A stretch of DNA of 64,000 bases from JBEVOS01 sp044226655 (GCA_044226655.1 JBGAGO010000003.1:1-64000), one strand, 5' to 3'; counted from the first letter of the stretch, positions 1 through 8,917 are shown. Made by a program: numbers and translations. Notes: generated from the sequence alone by a model not told the origin.

Positions 1-43
1 TTCACCCCACCCCTCGATCCCCTCCCCTCGCGGGGAGGGGACC
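1..43. repeat. Partial palindromic intergenic repeat
   Basis: The window opens inside a repeat. A perfect hairpin (CTCCCCTCGCGGGGAG, near 22-39) follows a C-rich stretch. It resembles the other CTCCCC...GGGGAG elements in this window but is cut by the window edge, so its full form cannot be seen. Confidence 0.5.
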
Positions 44-262
44 ATGCGCTCTTTCTTCGCCCATTATTCCCGGCGCCCATCCCGCGGCGCGGCGGCATTT
101 TGGCCGCGGGACGATTCAATCCGCCCGCCGCCCCAAAGCCGCCTTCAAAGGTGGTTTCTGTGCCCCACTCGCCCAACTGGTCCGGCCGCTTTGCGGGCGG
201 GGCGGGCTCGGCTAGGACAGGGCCGTGAATCGGGGCGAGAATTCGGGGAGCGAGCGAGCCGC

Positions 263-1108
263 ATGAAGCCGGGGAAAGTCGCCACATTGATCGGCGTTGC
301 GCTGGCGGCCGCGAGCATGACGGCCTGCGCCCATAAGGATCGCCCGCTGGAATCCCAGCAATATCAGGAAGAGCCGGTCGCCCAGCTCTACAATCGCGGC
401 GCCGATCTCCTGGATCAGCGGCGCTGGGCCGAGGCCATCACGGCGTTCCAGGAAGTGGAGCGTCAGCACCCCTATTCGTCCTGGGCCCGCCGCGCGATCC
501 TGATGACCGCCTACGCGCAATATCAGGGCAACAAATACGACGACGCGATCGAGAGCGCGCAGCGCTTCATCTCGCTCCACCCCGGCAATGAGAGCGCGCC
601 CTACGCGTATTATCTGATCTCGATCTGCTATTTCGAACAGATCCTCGACGTCGGCCGCGACCAGGCCACGACCGAGCAGGCGCTGCAGGCGCTGCAAGAG
701 GTCGTGCGCCGCTACCCGCAAAGCGATTACGCGCGCGACGCGCGGCTCAAGATCGACATGACCTATGACCAGCTCGCCGGCAAAGAGATGGAGGTCGGCC
801 GCTTCTATCTCACGCACGGCCAGGCGCTGGCCGCGGTCAACCGCTTCCAGACCGTGCTGACCAACGAAAATTATCAGCGCACCACGCACTCGCCCGAAGC
901 GCTGCACCGGCTCGTCGAAGCCTATCTCACGCTCGGCATGATCGAAGAGGCGCAGCGCGCCGCCGCGATCCTGGGGCACAATTTCCCCGGCAGCGAATGG
1001 TACCAGGCCAGCTACGCGCTGATGACGCAAAGCGGCGTGCCGGTCGTCGCCGAAGCCGAAGCCGAACGCCGCGGCTGGTTCTCCCGCACGCTGGGGCGGC
1101 TGTTTTAG
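263..1108 (+). CDS. bamD: Outer membrane protein assembly factor BamD
   Basis: 281-residue lipoprotein of the BAM complex, which inserts beta-barrel proteins into the outer membrane from the periplasmic side. A type II signal peptide ends in the lipobox MTAC (Cys22). Tetratricopeptide-like repeats follow, with typical BamD segments such as QHPYSSWARRA and the YPQSDYARDA repeat. The frame stays open upstream to position 44, but that extension reads through low-quality repeat-like DNA, and only the ATG at 263 places a signal peptide at the N terminus. A repeat separates it from ligA downstream. The family call is firm and the start nearly so. Confidence 0.93.
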   Translation: MKPGKVATLIGVALAAASMTACAHKDRPLESQQYQEEPVAQLYNRGADLLDQRRWAEAITAFQEVERQHPYSSWARRAILMTAYAQYQGNKYDDAIESAQRFISLHPGNESAPYAYYLISICYFEQILDVGRDQATTEQALQALQEVVRRYPQSDYARDARLKIDMTYDQLAGKEMEVGRFYLTHGQALAAVNRFQTVLTNENYQRTTHSPEALHRLVEAYLTLGMIEEAQRAAAILGHNFPGSEWYQASYALMTQSGVPVVAEAEAERRGWFSRTLGRLF

Positions 1109-1136
1109 TCACTCAAGGTTGAGGCGCTCGTCTTCT

Positions 1137-1273
1137 CTTCCCCCTGCAAGGGGGAGGATGGGAGGGGGTGAGCCGCATGCACGCCGGTTTGACGCTTACG
1201 CCATCGCGCCGCGTGCACGGCTCACCCCCTCCACGGCGCTGCGCGCCGCACCTCCCCCTTGCAGGGGGAGGAA
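1137..1273. repeat. Inverted pair of palindromic repeats (GGGGGTGAGCCGC type)
   Basis: Two copies of one element in opposite orientation. Each has a CCCCCTGCAAGGGGG hairpin followed by GGAGGGGGTGAGCCGC (reverse complement on the right arm). They fill the bamD-ligA gap and could fold into one long hairpin, perhaps acting as a terminator. The same family recurs at 7865, 8118, about 17920 and 24753. Confidence 0.8.
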
Positions 1274-1340
1274 AGAGAGCCGTTCGCGTGAACCAAGCCG
1301 TGCGCTTTCCCGCGCGCCCGCCCGGCTCTAATTTCTTCCC

Positions 1341-3695
1341 ATGACCGACAAAGCGCCCGACGCGCTCACCAAGGCAGAAGCGAAGGCGGAGCTGAAGCGG
1401 CTCGCCGCCGAGATCGCCGCGCACGACAGGCGCTATCACGGCGAAGATGCGCCGATCATTTCCGACGCCGAATATGATGGTCTGAAGCGCCGCAATGATG
1501 CGATCGAGGCGCGCTTTCCCGATCTCATCCGCGCCGATTCGCCGACCAAGCGCGTCGGCGCCGCGCCCGCGGAAAAGTTCGCCAAGGTCCAGCACACAGT
1601 CGCCATGCTGTCGCTCGACAACGCGTTCGACGCCGAAGACGTCGAAAGCTTCGTGCAGCGCGTGCAGCGGTTTCTGAATCTGGCCGAGTCGCCCGAATTC
1701 ACCGCCGAGCCGAAGATCGACGGGCTCTCCGCTTCGCTGCGCTACGAGCATGGCCGCTTCGTGCAAGGCGCCACGCGCGGCGATGGGCGCGAAGGCGAAG
1801 ACGTCACCGCCAATATCCGCACCATCGGCGATATTCCGCAGACCATCAAAGGCGCGCCTGCGCTCTTGGAGGTGCGCGGCGAGGTCTATATGGCGCGCTC
1901 GGCCTTCGCCGCGCTCAATGCCCGCTCGGCCGAAGAGGGCGGGCAAGTGTTCGTCAATGCGCGCAACACGGCGGCGGGCGCGCTGCGCCAGCTCGATCCC
2001 GCCATCACCGCGCGGCGCCCGCTCAAATTCTTCGCCTGGGGCTGGGGCGAACTCTCCGAACCGCTCGCGGCCACGCAATATGAGGCGATGAAGCGCATCG
2101 AAGATTGGGGCTTCCCGGTCAACGACAAGCTCAAGAAAGCGCGCAGCGCCGACAAGCTGCTCGATGTCTACAACGCCATCCTCGCTGCGCGCGCCAAGCT
2201 CGATTACGAGATCGACGGCGTCGTCTACAAAGTGAACGCGCTCGATCTGCAACAGCGCCTCGGCTTCGTCTCGCGCAGCCCGCGCTGGGCCATCGCGCAC
2301 AAATTTCCCGCCGAACAGGCCGAAACCGTGCTCGAAGGCATCGACATTCAAGTCGGCCGCACCGGCGCGATGACGCCGGTCGGGCGCCTGAAGCCCGTCT
2401 TCGTCGGCGGCGCCACGGTCACCAACGTCACCTTGCACAATCCCGACTACATCGCAGGCGTCGGCGCCGATGGCGAACCGATCCGCGGCGGCAAGGATTT
2501 GCGCATCGGCGACATTGTCGTCATCCAGCGCGCCGGCGATGTGATCCCGCAGATCGTCGATGTCGTGCTGGACAAGCGCGCCAGGAATGCGCGGCGCTAT
2601 CATTTCCCGCACGAATGCCCGTGCCCGCTCAAGACGCCGGTGTCGGAAGAAGACGGCTCGGTGCGCCGCTGCACCGGCGAATTCGCCTGCCCCTATCAGC
2701 GCATCGAACATTTGAAGCATTTCGTGGCGCGCCGCGCGATGGACATCGAAGGGCTCGGCGAAAAGCAGATCGAGGAATTCTTCGAGGCCGGATTCCTGAA
2801 AGAACCGGGCGACATTTTCCGTCTCGCGCGCCACCGCGATCAAATCCTCGAACGCGAAGGCTTCGGCGAAAAGAGCGTCTCCAATCTGCTCGCCAATATC
2901 GACGCGCGGCGCGAACCGGCGCTGTCGCGCTTCCTCTATGCGCTCGGCGTGCGCGATGTCGGCGAGACGACGGCCGGCGTGCTGGCGCGCGCGTTCGGCG
3001 ATTGGGCGAGCTTCCGCGCGGCGGGCGAGGCGGCGGCGAAGGCGGCGGCGGGGCCGGATTTTCGCGCGCTGCGCGCGGTGGAGGGGATCACCGAAGCCAA
3101 TCTGCGCACCATGCTCGAGCACGCCGATGCGTTTCACACGGGTCTGTTCGACGATGCGGCCGAAGCGGGCGCGGCGCTCAAACTGCCGCGCGTGCCGGCG
3201 AGCGTGTGGGAGACGCTCGGCCAGCGCTTCGGGATCTGGAGCGCGATCGTCGATCTGGTGAAAAAGGCCGCCAAGCAGCGCCCGGGCGAGGATTATTTCG
3301 CGCTCGCCAATATTGACGGCGTCGGCCCGGTCGCTGCCGAACGCGTCGCCGATTTCTTCGCCGAGAAACACAATCACGAGGCGCTCGATCGCCTCGTCTA
3401 TGACGCCAAGCGCAATCCGGAAGGCGTCAAGCCGCAGGAAGAGGCGAAGGTCGCCGCGTCCTCGCCCGTCGCCGGCATGACGGTCGTGTTCACCGGCGCG
3501 CTGGAGAAGATGACGCGCGATGAAGCCAAGGCGCGCGCCACCGCGCTCGGCGCCAAAGTCTCCGGCAGCGTCTCGAAGAAAACCGATCTCGTCGTCGCCG
3601 GCCCCGGCGCCGGCTCGAAGCTGCAAGAGGCCGAAAAGCTCGGCGTCAAAGTGATCGACGAAGATAGCTGGCTGAAGCTGATCGAAGGGGCGTGA
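1341..3695 (+). CDS. ligA: NAD-dependent DNA ligase LigA
   Basis: 784-residue replicative DNA ligase that seals nicks using NAD+. The adenylation domain carries the active-site Lys125 in EPKIDGLSASLR, preceded by the Ia domain (YHGEDAPIISDAEYD). An OB fold, a four-Cys zinc finger (CPCP...CTGEFACPY), helix-hairpin-helix repeats and a C-terminal BRCT domain (VVFTGALEKMTRDEAKA) follow. The length is slightly above the usual ~670-700 because of inserts in the HhH region. All expected domains are present in one frame. Confidence 0.97.
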   Translation: MTDKAPDALTKAEAKAELKRLAAEIAAHDRRYHGEDAPIISDAEYDGLKRRNDAIEARFPDLIRADSPTKRVGAAPAEKFAKVQHTVAMLSLDNAFDAEDVESFVQRVQRFLNLAESPEFTAEPKIDGLSASLRYEHGRFVQGATRGDGREGEDVTANIRTIGDIPQTIKGAPALLEVRGEVYMARSAFAALNARSAEEGGQVFVNARNTAAGALRQLDPAITARRPLKFFAWGWGELSEPLAATQYEAMKRIEDWGFPVNDKLKKARSADKLLDVYNAILAARAKLDYEIDGVVYKVNALDLQQRLGFVSRSPRWAIAHKFPAEQAETVLEGIDIQVGRTGAMTPVGRLKPVFVGGATVTNVTLHNPDYIAGVGADGEPIRGGKDLRIGDIVVIQRAGDVIPQIVDVVLDKRARNARRYHFPHECPCPLKTPVSEEDGSVRRCTGEFACPYQRIEHLKHFVARRAMDIEGLGEKQIEEFFEAGFLKEPGDIFRLARHRDQILEREGFGEKSVSNLLANIDARREPALSRFLYALGVRDVGETTAGVLARAFGDWASFRAAGEAAAKAAAGPDFRALRAVEGITEANLRTMLEHADAFHTGLFDDAAEAGAALKLPRVPASVWETLGQRFGIWSAIVDLVKKAAKQRPGEDYFALANIDGVGPVAAERVADFFAEKHNHEALDRLVYDAKRNPEGVKPQEEAKVAASSPVAGMTVVFTGALEKMTRDEAKARATALGAKVSGSVSKKTDLVVAGPGAGSKLQEAEKLGVKVIDEDSWLKLIEGA

Positions 3696-3858
3696 CCCAA
3701 TCTACTCATCCCCCGGGCAAGGGGAGGCCGGGAGGCTCAAAACGCGCACCCATCCCCGGATTGGCGCGCAGCGCCAAGTCCGAGACCCATAAACGCGATC
3801 GTTGGAAGATGGAGTCGCAGCGTCACGCGCTGCATCTGTATTGATTGCGTCCATGGGG

Positions 3859-3888
3859 CCCGGAACGTCGGCTGCGCCGACGTCCGGG
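3859..3888. repeat. Intergenic palindrome
   Basis: A perfect inverted repeat (CCCGGA-CGTCGG-type arms around a short CTGCG loop, apart from one extra A on the left) lies between ligA and the DUF433 gene. It sits in a 284-bp gap that also holds a degenerate CCCCCGGGCAAGGGG element near 3710. It could be a remnant mobile palindromic repeat; no gene was seen in the gap. Confidence 0.45.
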
Positions 3889-3979
3889 AATGGATGTGCG
3901 CGTCGCGGCGACCGTTCTGCAAACGAAGCAAGGGGCCGTGCGGCTGGCTGTTCTGCCACGCATGATGCATAATGCCGCT

Positions 3980-4204
3980 ATGACGCACGAGCGCATCACC
4001 CGCGATCCGGCCATCTTGATGGGCAAACCCTGCATTAGGGGCACGCGCATCAGCGTCGAGGTGCTGATGCGGCGCTTGGCGGTCGGACGCGCGATTGACG
4101 AAATCGCGGCCGAATTTCCCGAGATCACGCGCGAAGACGTTCTCGCCGCCGCCGCCTATGCGGCCGATCTCGTGCGCCATGACGGGCTGATCGCGGCGGA
4201 ATAG
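3980..4204 (+). CDS. DUF433 family antitoxin
   Basis: 74-residue DUF433 protein. The family signature is clear: RDPAILMGKPCIRGTRISVEVL, then an HTH-like segment (IDEIAAEFPEITREDVLAAAAYA). DUF433 proteins are usually the antitoxin partner of a DUF5615 PIN-like protein, and that gene begins 1 nt after this stop. The ATG at 3980 was chosen because the homologous region starts there; the upstream 45 codons look like intergenic palindrome. Probably co-transcribed and autoregulated with its partner (inference). Confidence 0.88.
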   Translation: MTHERITRDPAILMGKPCIRGTRISVEVLMRRLAVGRAIDEIAAEFPEITREDVLAAAAYAADLVRHDGLIAAE

Positions 4205-4205
4205 C

Positions 4206-4574
4206 GTGAAGCTGTTCATGGACGCCAGCATGTCGCCGGCTGTCGCGCGCGAACTGCGCGCGCTGGGCTTCGATGTTGTCGATCATCGCGATCTGCTTGC
4301 GCCGGCTTCGTCCGACACGGTCGTGCTGGACGCGGCATGGAGCGAGCGTCGCCTGGTTGTGGCGCGCGACTACGACATGGGGGAGCTCGTGCTCAGAGGC
4401 TTCGCCCGCGCCGAGGGTATCCTCATCGTCGCATTCGATTTCACATCGGCCGCGGACGAGGCCAAACGCATCGCCGCCGATTTGACCACGCTTGGCGAAC
4501 GCGCCCGCGGCGCCGTCAGCGTGCTCGAACCGGCGGGCGTGCGTTCGCGTCCCTACGACCTCGGGTCCGAATGA
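4206..4574 (+). CDS. DUF5615 PIN-like toxin
   Basis: 122-residue DUF5615 protein, a PIN-like fold. It begins with GTG and keeps the family hallmarks: FMDASMSPAVARELRALGFDVV at the N terminus (acidic Asp6) and VVARDYDMGELVLRG in the middle (Asp acidic cluster). Family members are predicted RNases paired with DUF433 antitoxins. It sits directly downstream of such a gene, so the two form a type II-like TA module. Nuclease activity is inferred from the fold only. Confidence 0.85.
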   Translation: MKLFMDASMSPAVARELRALGFDVVDHRDLLAPASSDTVVLDAAWSERRLVVARDYDMGELVLRGFARAEGILIVAFDFTSAADEAKRIAADLTTLGERARGAVSVLEPAGVRSRPYDLGSE

Positions 4575-4578
4575 GCCG

Positions 4579-6387
4579 TCAAATCTTCGCCGTCGCCTCT
4601 TCCAGCCAGCTCTTGGCGTCGCCCTTGAGCTGCGGGCCGATCACGTCGCGCACGCGGGCGTGATAGGCGTCGAGCCAGGTGCGTTCGTCCGCGTTGAGCA
4701 TTTGCCTTATGATGAGATCGCGCGCGATGGGCGCCAGGGTCAGCGTCTCGAAGCCCAGCATGGCGCGTTCGCCGCCGATGATGGGCGCGGCCGGCGTCAC
4801 CACTTGCAGGTTCTCGATGCGGATGCCGAAGCCGCCGGTTTTGTAAAAGCCCGGCTCGTTCGAGACGATCATCCCCGGCTCCAGCGGCACGGTGTTGACG
4901 CCTTTGGCGATTCGGTGCGGCCCTTCATGCACGCCGAGGAACGAGCCCACGCCATGGCCGGTGCCGTGATCGTAATCGAGCCCCGCTTCCCAGAGCGACA
5001 GCCGCGCCAGCGCGTCGAGCTGATGCCCGCTCGTGCCGGCTGGGAAGCGCACCCGCGCCAGCGCGATATGGCCCTTCAGCACGCGCGTGAAGCGGTCGCG
5101 CATTTCGCGGCTCGGCCGTCCGATCGCGACCGTGCGCGTGATGTCGGTGGTGCCGTCGCGATATTGCCCGCCGCTGTCGATCAGGAAGAGCTGGCCGCGC
5201 GCCAGGCGCCGATTGGTTTTGGTGCTGACGCGATAATGCACGATCGCGCCGTTCGGCCCGGCGCCCGAAATCGAATCGAACGACAGATCCTCGAGCGCGC
5301 CCGTATCGGCGCGGAACGCTTCGAGCCGCTTGCACGCCGTGATCTCGTCGATCTTGCCCGATTGGCCGTCGGTGGCGAGCCAATGCAGATAATTCGAGAT
5401 CGCCGCGCCATCGCGCGCATGCGCATTGCGCGCGCCTTGCACCTCCGCCGCGTTCTTCTTGGCGCGCGGCAGGATCACCGGGTCTTGCCCGCGCCGGATC
5501 TGCGCGCCGGCGTCTTCCAGCGTCTCGAAATACCAGGCTGAGGCGCTCGCCGGATCGAGCCGCACGCGCTGGCCTTTCAGCGCCGCAAGCGCGTGTTCAA
5601 GTTCGTCCGGCGTGCGCAGCGCGACCTCATTGCCCAGCCAGGCGCGCACCTCCGGCGTCACTTTCTCCGGCGCGAGGAAAAGATCGGCGCGTCCGTCGGC
5701 GCGCAGGATCGCTTCACCGAGCGGCAAAGGCGTGCGCGCGACATCGCCGCCGCGAATGTTGAACAGCCACGCGATCGAAGCCGGCGAGGTGATGATCGCC
5801 GCGTCCGCGCCATCCGCGCCGATCGCATCGCCGAGCCGTTTGCGCTTCTGCGCGGCGCTCTCGCCGGCATATTCTTCGCCATGCGTGCGCACGCGCGCGG
5901 CGGGCGCGGCCGGCCGGTCGCTCCACGCCATGTCGATCGGGTTCGGCGTCACGGCTTTCAGCTGCGCGTTCACCGCATCGGCCGCCGCGCGCAGCCGGTC
6001 GAGACTGTCGGGGCTGACGAGCTTGGGATCGTAGCCGAGCGTCGCGCCCGCCGCGCGCTCGCGGATATAGGCGCCCGTGCCGCCCTCGATCAGATCGCGA
6101 TAGACGAACAGCTTGGGATCGACCTGCGCGCGCACCTGCAATGTGTAGCGCCCGTCGACGAAGATCGCGGCCTCGTCGCGCAGCACGATCGCCGCGCCCG
6201 CCGAGCCGGTGAAGCCGGTCAGCCAGGCCAGCCGATCATAGGCCGGCGGCACATATTCGTTCTGCCACTCGTCCTCATGGGGCACGATCATGCCGTCGAG
6301 CCCGAGACGGGTCAGCGCCTTGCGCAGCAGCGGCAGATTTTTGCGGCCAAGCTGAGGGCCGCCTTGCTCGTCATAGGTCTGGATCAC
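4579..6387 (-). CDS. Xaa-Pro aminopeptidase (M24 family, three-domain)
   Basis: 602-residue aminopeptidase P that removes N-terminal residues preceding proline. Two creatinase-like N-terminal domains precede the pita-bread metallopeptidase domain. Metal ligands are visible: Asp pair in FLIDSGGQYRDGTTDITR, His in HGTGHGVGSFLGVHEG (about 474-489), Glu in NEPGFY (about 511) and Glu in RIENL (about 525). The ~60-residue C-terminal tail ending WLEEATAKI matches the eukaryotic-type large form, longer than E. coli PepP. No signal peptide, so cytoplasmic. It converges on the TA pair with a 4-nt gap. Confidence 0.94.
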   Translation of the reverse strand: MIQTYDEQGGPQLGRKNLPLLRKALTRLGLDGMIVPHEDEWQNEYVPPAYDRLAWLTGFTGSAGAAIVLRDEAAIFVDGRYTLQVRAQVDPKLFVYRDLIEGGTGAYIRERAAGATLGYDPKLVSPDSLDRLRAAADAVNAQLKAVTPNPIDMAWSDRPAAPAARVRTHGEEYAGESAAQKRKRLGDAIGADGADAAIITSPASIAWLFNIRGGDVARTPLPLGEAILRADGRADLFLAPEKVTPEVRAWLGNEVALRTPDELEHALAALKGQRVRLDPASASAWYFETLEDAGAQIRRGQDPVILPRAKKNAAEVQGARNAHARDGAAISNYLHWLATDGQSGKIDEITACKRLEAFRADTGALEDLSFDSISGAGPNGAIVHYRVSTKTNRRLARGQLFLIDSGGQYRDGTTDITRTVAIGRPSREMRDRFTRVLKGHIALARVRFPAGTSGHQLDALARLSLWEAGLDYDHGTGHGVGSFLGVHEGPHRIAKGVNTVPLEPGMIVSNEPGFYKTGGFGIRIENLQVVTPAAPIIGGERAMLGFETLTLAPIARDLIIRQMLNADERTWLDAYHARVRDVIGPQLKGDAKSWLEEATAKI

Positions 6388-6514
6388 AGCGTTCGCCTTG
6401 CAAGCTCATGGCAGGGTTCAGATGGGGTTCAGGGCGGGGAGTTTAATCGTACCGGCCTGCGCAATCGAGTACGGTCGCGCGGGGGCGTCCACAAGGCGGG
6501 CGCGAGAGGCGGTC

Positions 6515-6958
6515 ATGCGCTCCATCATCGCGGCGATCGCGCTGGCGGCCATGCTGCTGGCGGGCGGGACGGCCTTGGCCCAGGTCCCGCGGGAATATGC
6601 GGCCCAGCTCGCCCAGGGCCTGGCGCGCGCCGAGATCGAGCTTGGCCATCAGGGCTTTACCCGCGCGGCGGGGCCGTTCGCCGGCGCGCTCGCGGTGCGG
6701 GGCGTGAGCCAGGCGCCGGTCACGCTGCGCTCCGGCCAGGAATACCGGATCATCGGCGTGTGCGACGCCGATTGCGACGATCTCGATCTGCGTCTGCTCG
6801 ACGGCGCCGGCGCGGTGATCGCCCAGGACGTCGCGCCCAACGATCTGCCGCAGCTGATCGTGCGCCCGCGCATGACGGGGCCTTACGTGATCGAGACGCA
6901 GATGGCGCGCTGCGCCAACGCGCCGTGCTATTTCGCAGTCAACGTCTACATGCGCTGA
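6515..6958 (+). CDS. Secreted hypothetical protein
   Basis: 147 residues with a clear Sec signal peptide (MRSIIAAIALAAMLLAGG, cleavage after ALA-Q). The mature part has three cysteines in a CDADCDD segment and one CANAPCY pair, and a beta-rich look (VTLRSGQEYRIIGVCDADC). This resembles small pre-peptidase C-terminal-like secreted domains, but I do not recognise the family with certainty. The ATG at 6515 starts the signal peptide; an in-frame extension to 6398 is not credible. The 3' end overlaps the prmA 3' end by 13 bp on the opposite strand. Confidence 0.75.
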   Translation: MRSIIAAIALAAMLLAGGTALAQVPREYAAQLAQGLARAEIELGHQGFTRAAGPFAGALAVRGVSQAPVTLRSGQEYRIIGVCDADCDDLDLRLLDGAGAVIAQDVAPNDLPQLIVRPRMTGPYVIETQMARCANAPCYFAVNVYMR

Positions 6959-7806
6959 GGTTTGCGGAACACCAAGGTCGACCAGGCTTCGCGCCGCGAT
7001 TTGCGCGCAAGCACGAGCCCGCGGCTTTCATAGGCGCGCCGGATCAGCGGCTCCTGCGTGTGCAGGAGGCCCGAGAGGATCACGATCCCGCCGGCCGCAG
7101 TCGCAGCGACGAGGCGCGGCGCCAGCCGGATCAGCGGGCGCATCAGGATGTTCGCGAAGATGAGATCGAACGGCCGCGCGCGCGCGATGAAACGCGCGCC
7201 GTCGCCCGCGATCACGCGTACAAGCGGGCCGACAATGTTTCTGTGCACGTTTTCGCGCGCGATGTCGGCGGCGCGCTTGTCGATCTCGATCGCCAGCGCG
7301 TGCGCGCCGGTTTTCGCCGCCGCGATCGCCAGCACGCCGGAGCCCGCGCCGATATCGAGCACGCGGCGCGGCGTTCCGCGCGCCAGCACGCGGTCGAATT
7401 CGACGAGGCAGCCGCGCGTGGTGCCGTGATGGCCGGTGCCGAAGGCTTCGCTGGCTTCGATCCAGATGCGCTTTCTGCCGTCGCGCACGTCGCCCAGCGC
7501 ATGCGCGCCCGCCACGATGAAGCGCCCGGCATAGACCGGCGGCAGGCCCTCCAGCGACCGCGCGATCCAATTGGCGCCTTCATCGACCGCGTCTTCGTTG
7601 ACGTGCAGGCCCGGCGCCGCCGCGCCGATGATGGCGCGCGCGCTCTCGGCGTCCTGATCGGTCGGCGCATAGACCTCCAGACGGAAGCGTCCCGGCCCGT
7701 CTTCGTACCAGGACACAGCCTCGGCGGGGGAGGGATCGTGACGGTCGAACTCGTCCGCCGCTGCTTTGATCTCCGGCAGCGGCCCAAGGGCGGTGAGAAG
7801 GCGCAT
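6946..7806 (-). CDS. prmA: Ribosomal protein L11 methyltransferase PrmA
   Basis: Class I SAM-dependent methyltransferase that methylates ribosomal protein L11. The SAM-binding motif VLDIGAGSGVLAIAA, the substrate-proximal FGTGHHGTTRGCL and the FDLIFANILMRPLI (D/N-P-P-like N-I-L) motif are all present. ATG at 7806 gives 286 residues. The frame is open to 7923, but those 39 codons translate a GGGGGTGAGCCGC repeat and are excluded. The repeat directly abuts the start, so the promoter or leader may overlap it. Confidence 0.93.
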   Translation of the reverse strand: MRLLTALGPLPEIKAAADEFDRHDPSPAEAVSWYEDGPGRFRLEVYAPTDQDAESARAIIGAAAPGLHVNEDAVDEGANWIARSLEGLPPVYAGRFIVAGAHALGDVRDGRKRIWIEASEAFGTGHHGTTRGCLVEFDRVLARGTPRRVLDIGAGSGVLAIAAAKTGAHALAIEIDKRAADIARENVHRNIVGPLVRVIAGDGARFIARARPFDLIFANILMRPLIRLAPRLVAATAAGGIVILSGLLHTQEPLIRRAYESRGLVLARKSRREAWSTLVFRKPQRM

Positions 7807-7864
7807 GCCCCCTCCATAAGGCGCCCCCGCGCCCCCGCGAAATCGCCGCCCGCGCGATGCGCTT

Positions 7865-7905
7865 TCCTCCCCCTGTAAGGGGGAGGCCAGGAGGGGGTGA
7901 GCCGC
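7865..7905. repeat. Palindromic repeat, GGGGGTGAGCCGC type
   Basis: A single copy: a CTCCCCCTGTAAGGGGGAG hairpin followed by GGAGGGGGTGAGCCGC. First of three elements filling the 481-bp gap between prmA and the next gene; I see no gene in that gap. Confidence 0.75.
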
Positions 7906-7928
7906 ACACGCCAACGCATCCACCGCGT

Positions 7929-8069
7929 CCTTCTCCCCCTGTGGGAGAAGGTGGATCGCGCGCGTCAGCGCGCGAGACGGATGAGGGGTGAAAGCACGAC
8001 GCAGCAGACGTTGGCGCCGTCACCCCTCATCCGGCGCTGCGCGCCACCTTCTCCCACAAGGGGAGAAGG
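7929..8069. repeat. Inverted pair of palindromic repeats (CTTCTCCC...GGATGAGGGGTG type)
   Basis: Two copies of a second repeat family face each other. Each has a CTTCTCCC-GGGAGAAGG hairpin, a GTGGATCGC stretch and GACGGATGAGGGGTG, with the reverse complement on the right arm (CACCCCTCATCC...CTTCTCCCACAAGGGGAGAAG). Arms of about 55 bp around a ~30-bp loop could form a very stable hairpin. A near-identical pair lies at 26548-26691. Confidence 0.85.
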
Positions 8070-8117
8070 ACGATGGCCCGCCTTGCGCCAAGAAAACGCG
8101 GAACAGCGCACACCCTT

Positions 8118-8220
8118 TCCTCCCCCTGCAAGGGGGAGGTCAGGAGGGGGTGAGCCGCGCATGCGAACGTTTCCGCTTGTATCTCACCCCCTCCCATCCT
8201 CCCCCTTGCCGGGGGAGGAG
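8118..8220. repeat. Inverted pair of palindromic repeats (GGGGGTGAGCCGC type)
   Basis: Left copy CTCCCCCTGCAAGGGGGAGG...GGTGAGCCGC and right copy in reverse (ATCTCACCCCCTCCCATCC, CCCCTTGCCGGGGG). Same family as 1137-1273. It ends 68 bp before the next gene. Confidence 0.8.
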
Positions 8221-8288
8221 GCGCCAAGAAAGCGGGGATAGAACGCGCGCAATCGGACCCTATTCGCCGCGCCCTTACACTCGCGCCC

Positions 8289-8912
8289 ATGTCACTCGAC
8301 CTTTCCCAAGCCTGGTCCCAATTGGGCGCTTATTTCTCCGAGATCATCGATCGCTTCGGCCCAGCCCAGAGCTGGATGGAGGAGCGCTTCACCAAGCGCG
8401 CGCGCCGCACCATCGAAGCCTGGCTCGACGCCTGCGAAGCGGCGCTGCGCCAGATGCTGATGCTCGAAGCGCGCGGCCTGACGCTGGCGCCGTCCGTGCG
8501 CGCCGCGCCGCAACGCCGCGTCTCCAACGCAGCGCCGCTGCCGGTGCGCGACATCCCCGAGCGCGCGCTGGGCGTCGAGGTCGCGCCCGCGTTCAAGCTC
8601 TTCCCGCCCAGCGCCGTCACGCTCTGCCGCGACGACGACATGCGCCCGCCGCGCAGCGAAGGCGCGCGCGAGAAGATCCGCCGCTCGCCGACCCGCAAGC
8701 TGGCGCGCCGCATGGCCGCGCTCGAAGCCGCTTTGGCCGACGCCGATCTCTACGCGCGGCGCATGGCCCGCGCGCTGGCGAAGAATGGCGCGCTGGTTCT
8801 GCGCATCGCCGTCGCCAAACCCGATCCCACCCGCCTGCCGCGTGCGCTGGTCGATCGCCTGCAGGCGGAAACCACGCGCCTCCTGCGCGCCAGGCCCACG
8901 GATTCCAGCTAA
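8289..8912 (+). CDS. Conserved hypothetical protein, Arg-rich
   Basis: 207 residues with no signal peptide or membrane helix. The N-terminal half is helical (WMEERFTKRARRTIEAWLDA). The middle has a proline-containing stretch (FKLFPPSAVTLCRDDD). The C-terminal half is strongly basic and helical (PTRKLARRMAALEAALADA). Codon usage matches neighbouring real genes and there is no competing frame of this quality. I do not recognise the family; a cytoplasmic role is all that can be inferred. Confidence 0.7.
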   Translation: MSLDLSQAWSQLGAYFSEIIDRFGPAQSWMEERFTKRARRTIEAWLDACEAALRQMLMLEARGLTLAPSVRAAPQRRVSNAAPLPVRDIPERALGVEVAPAFKLFPPSAVTLCRDDDMRPPRSEGAREKIRRSPTRKLARRMAALEAALADADLYARRMARALAKNGALVLRIAVAKPDPTRLPRALVDRLQAETTRLLRARPTDSS

Positions 8913-8917
8913 CCCTC

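Noticed and set aside
1113..3626. Long minus-strand ORF of 837 codons opposite ligA
   Set aside because: Its reading follows the GC-biased shadow of ligA; no known domain, and ligA is certain.
4492..7878. Long plus-strand ORFs opposite the aminopeptidase and prmA
   Set aside because: Arg/Ala-rich shadow translations with no motifs; the minus-strand genes carry all diagnostic residues.
7865..8220. CRISPR-like repeat cluster
   Set aside because: The repeats are inverted pairs of different families with irregular spacing, not direct repeats with unique spacers of uniform length; no cas genes.
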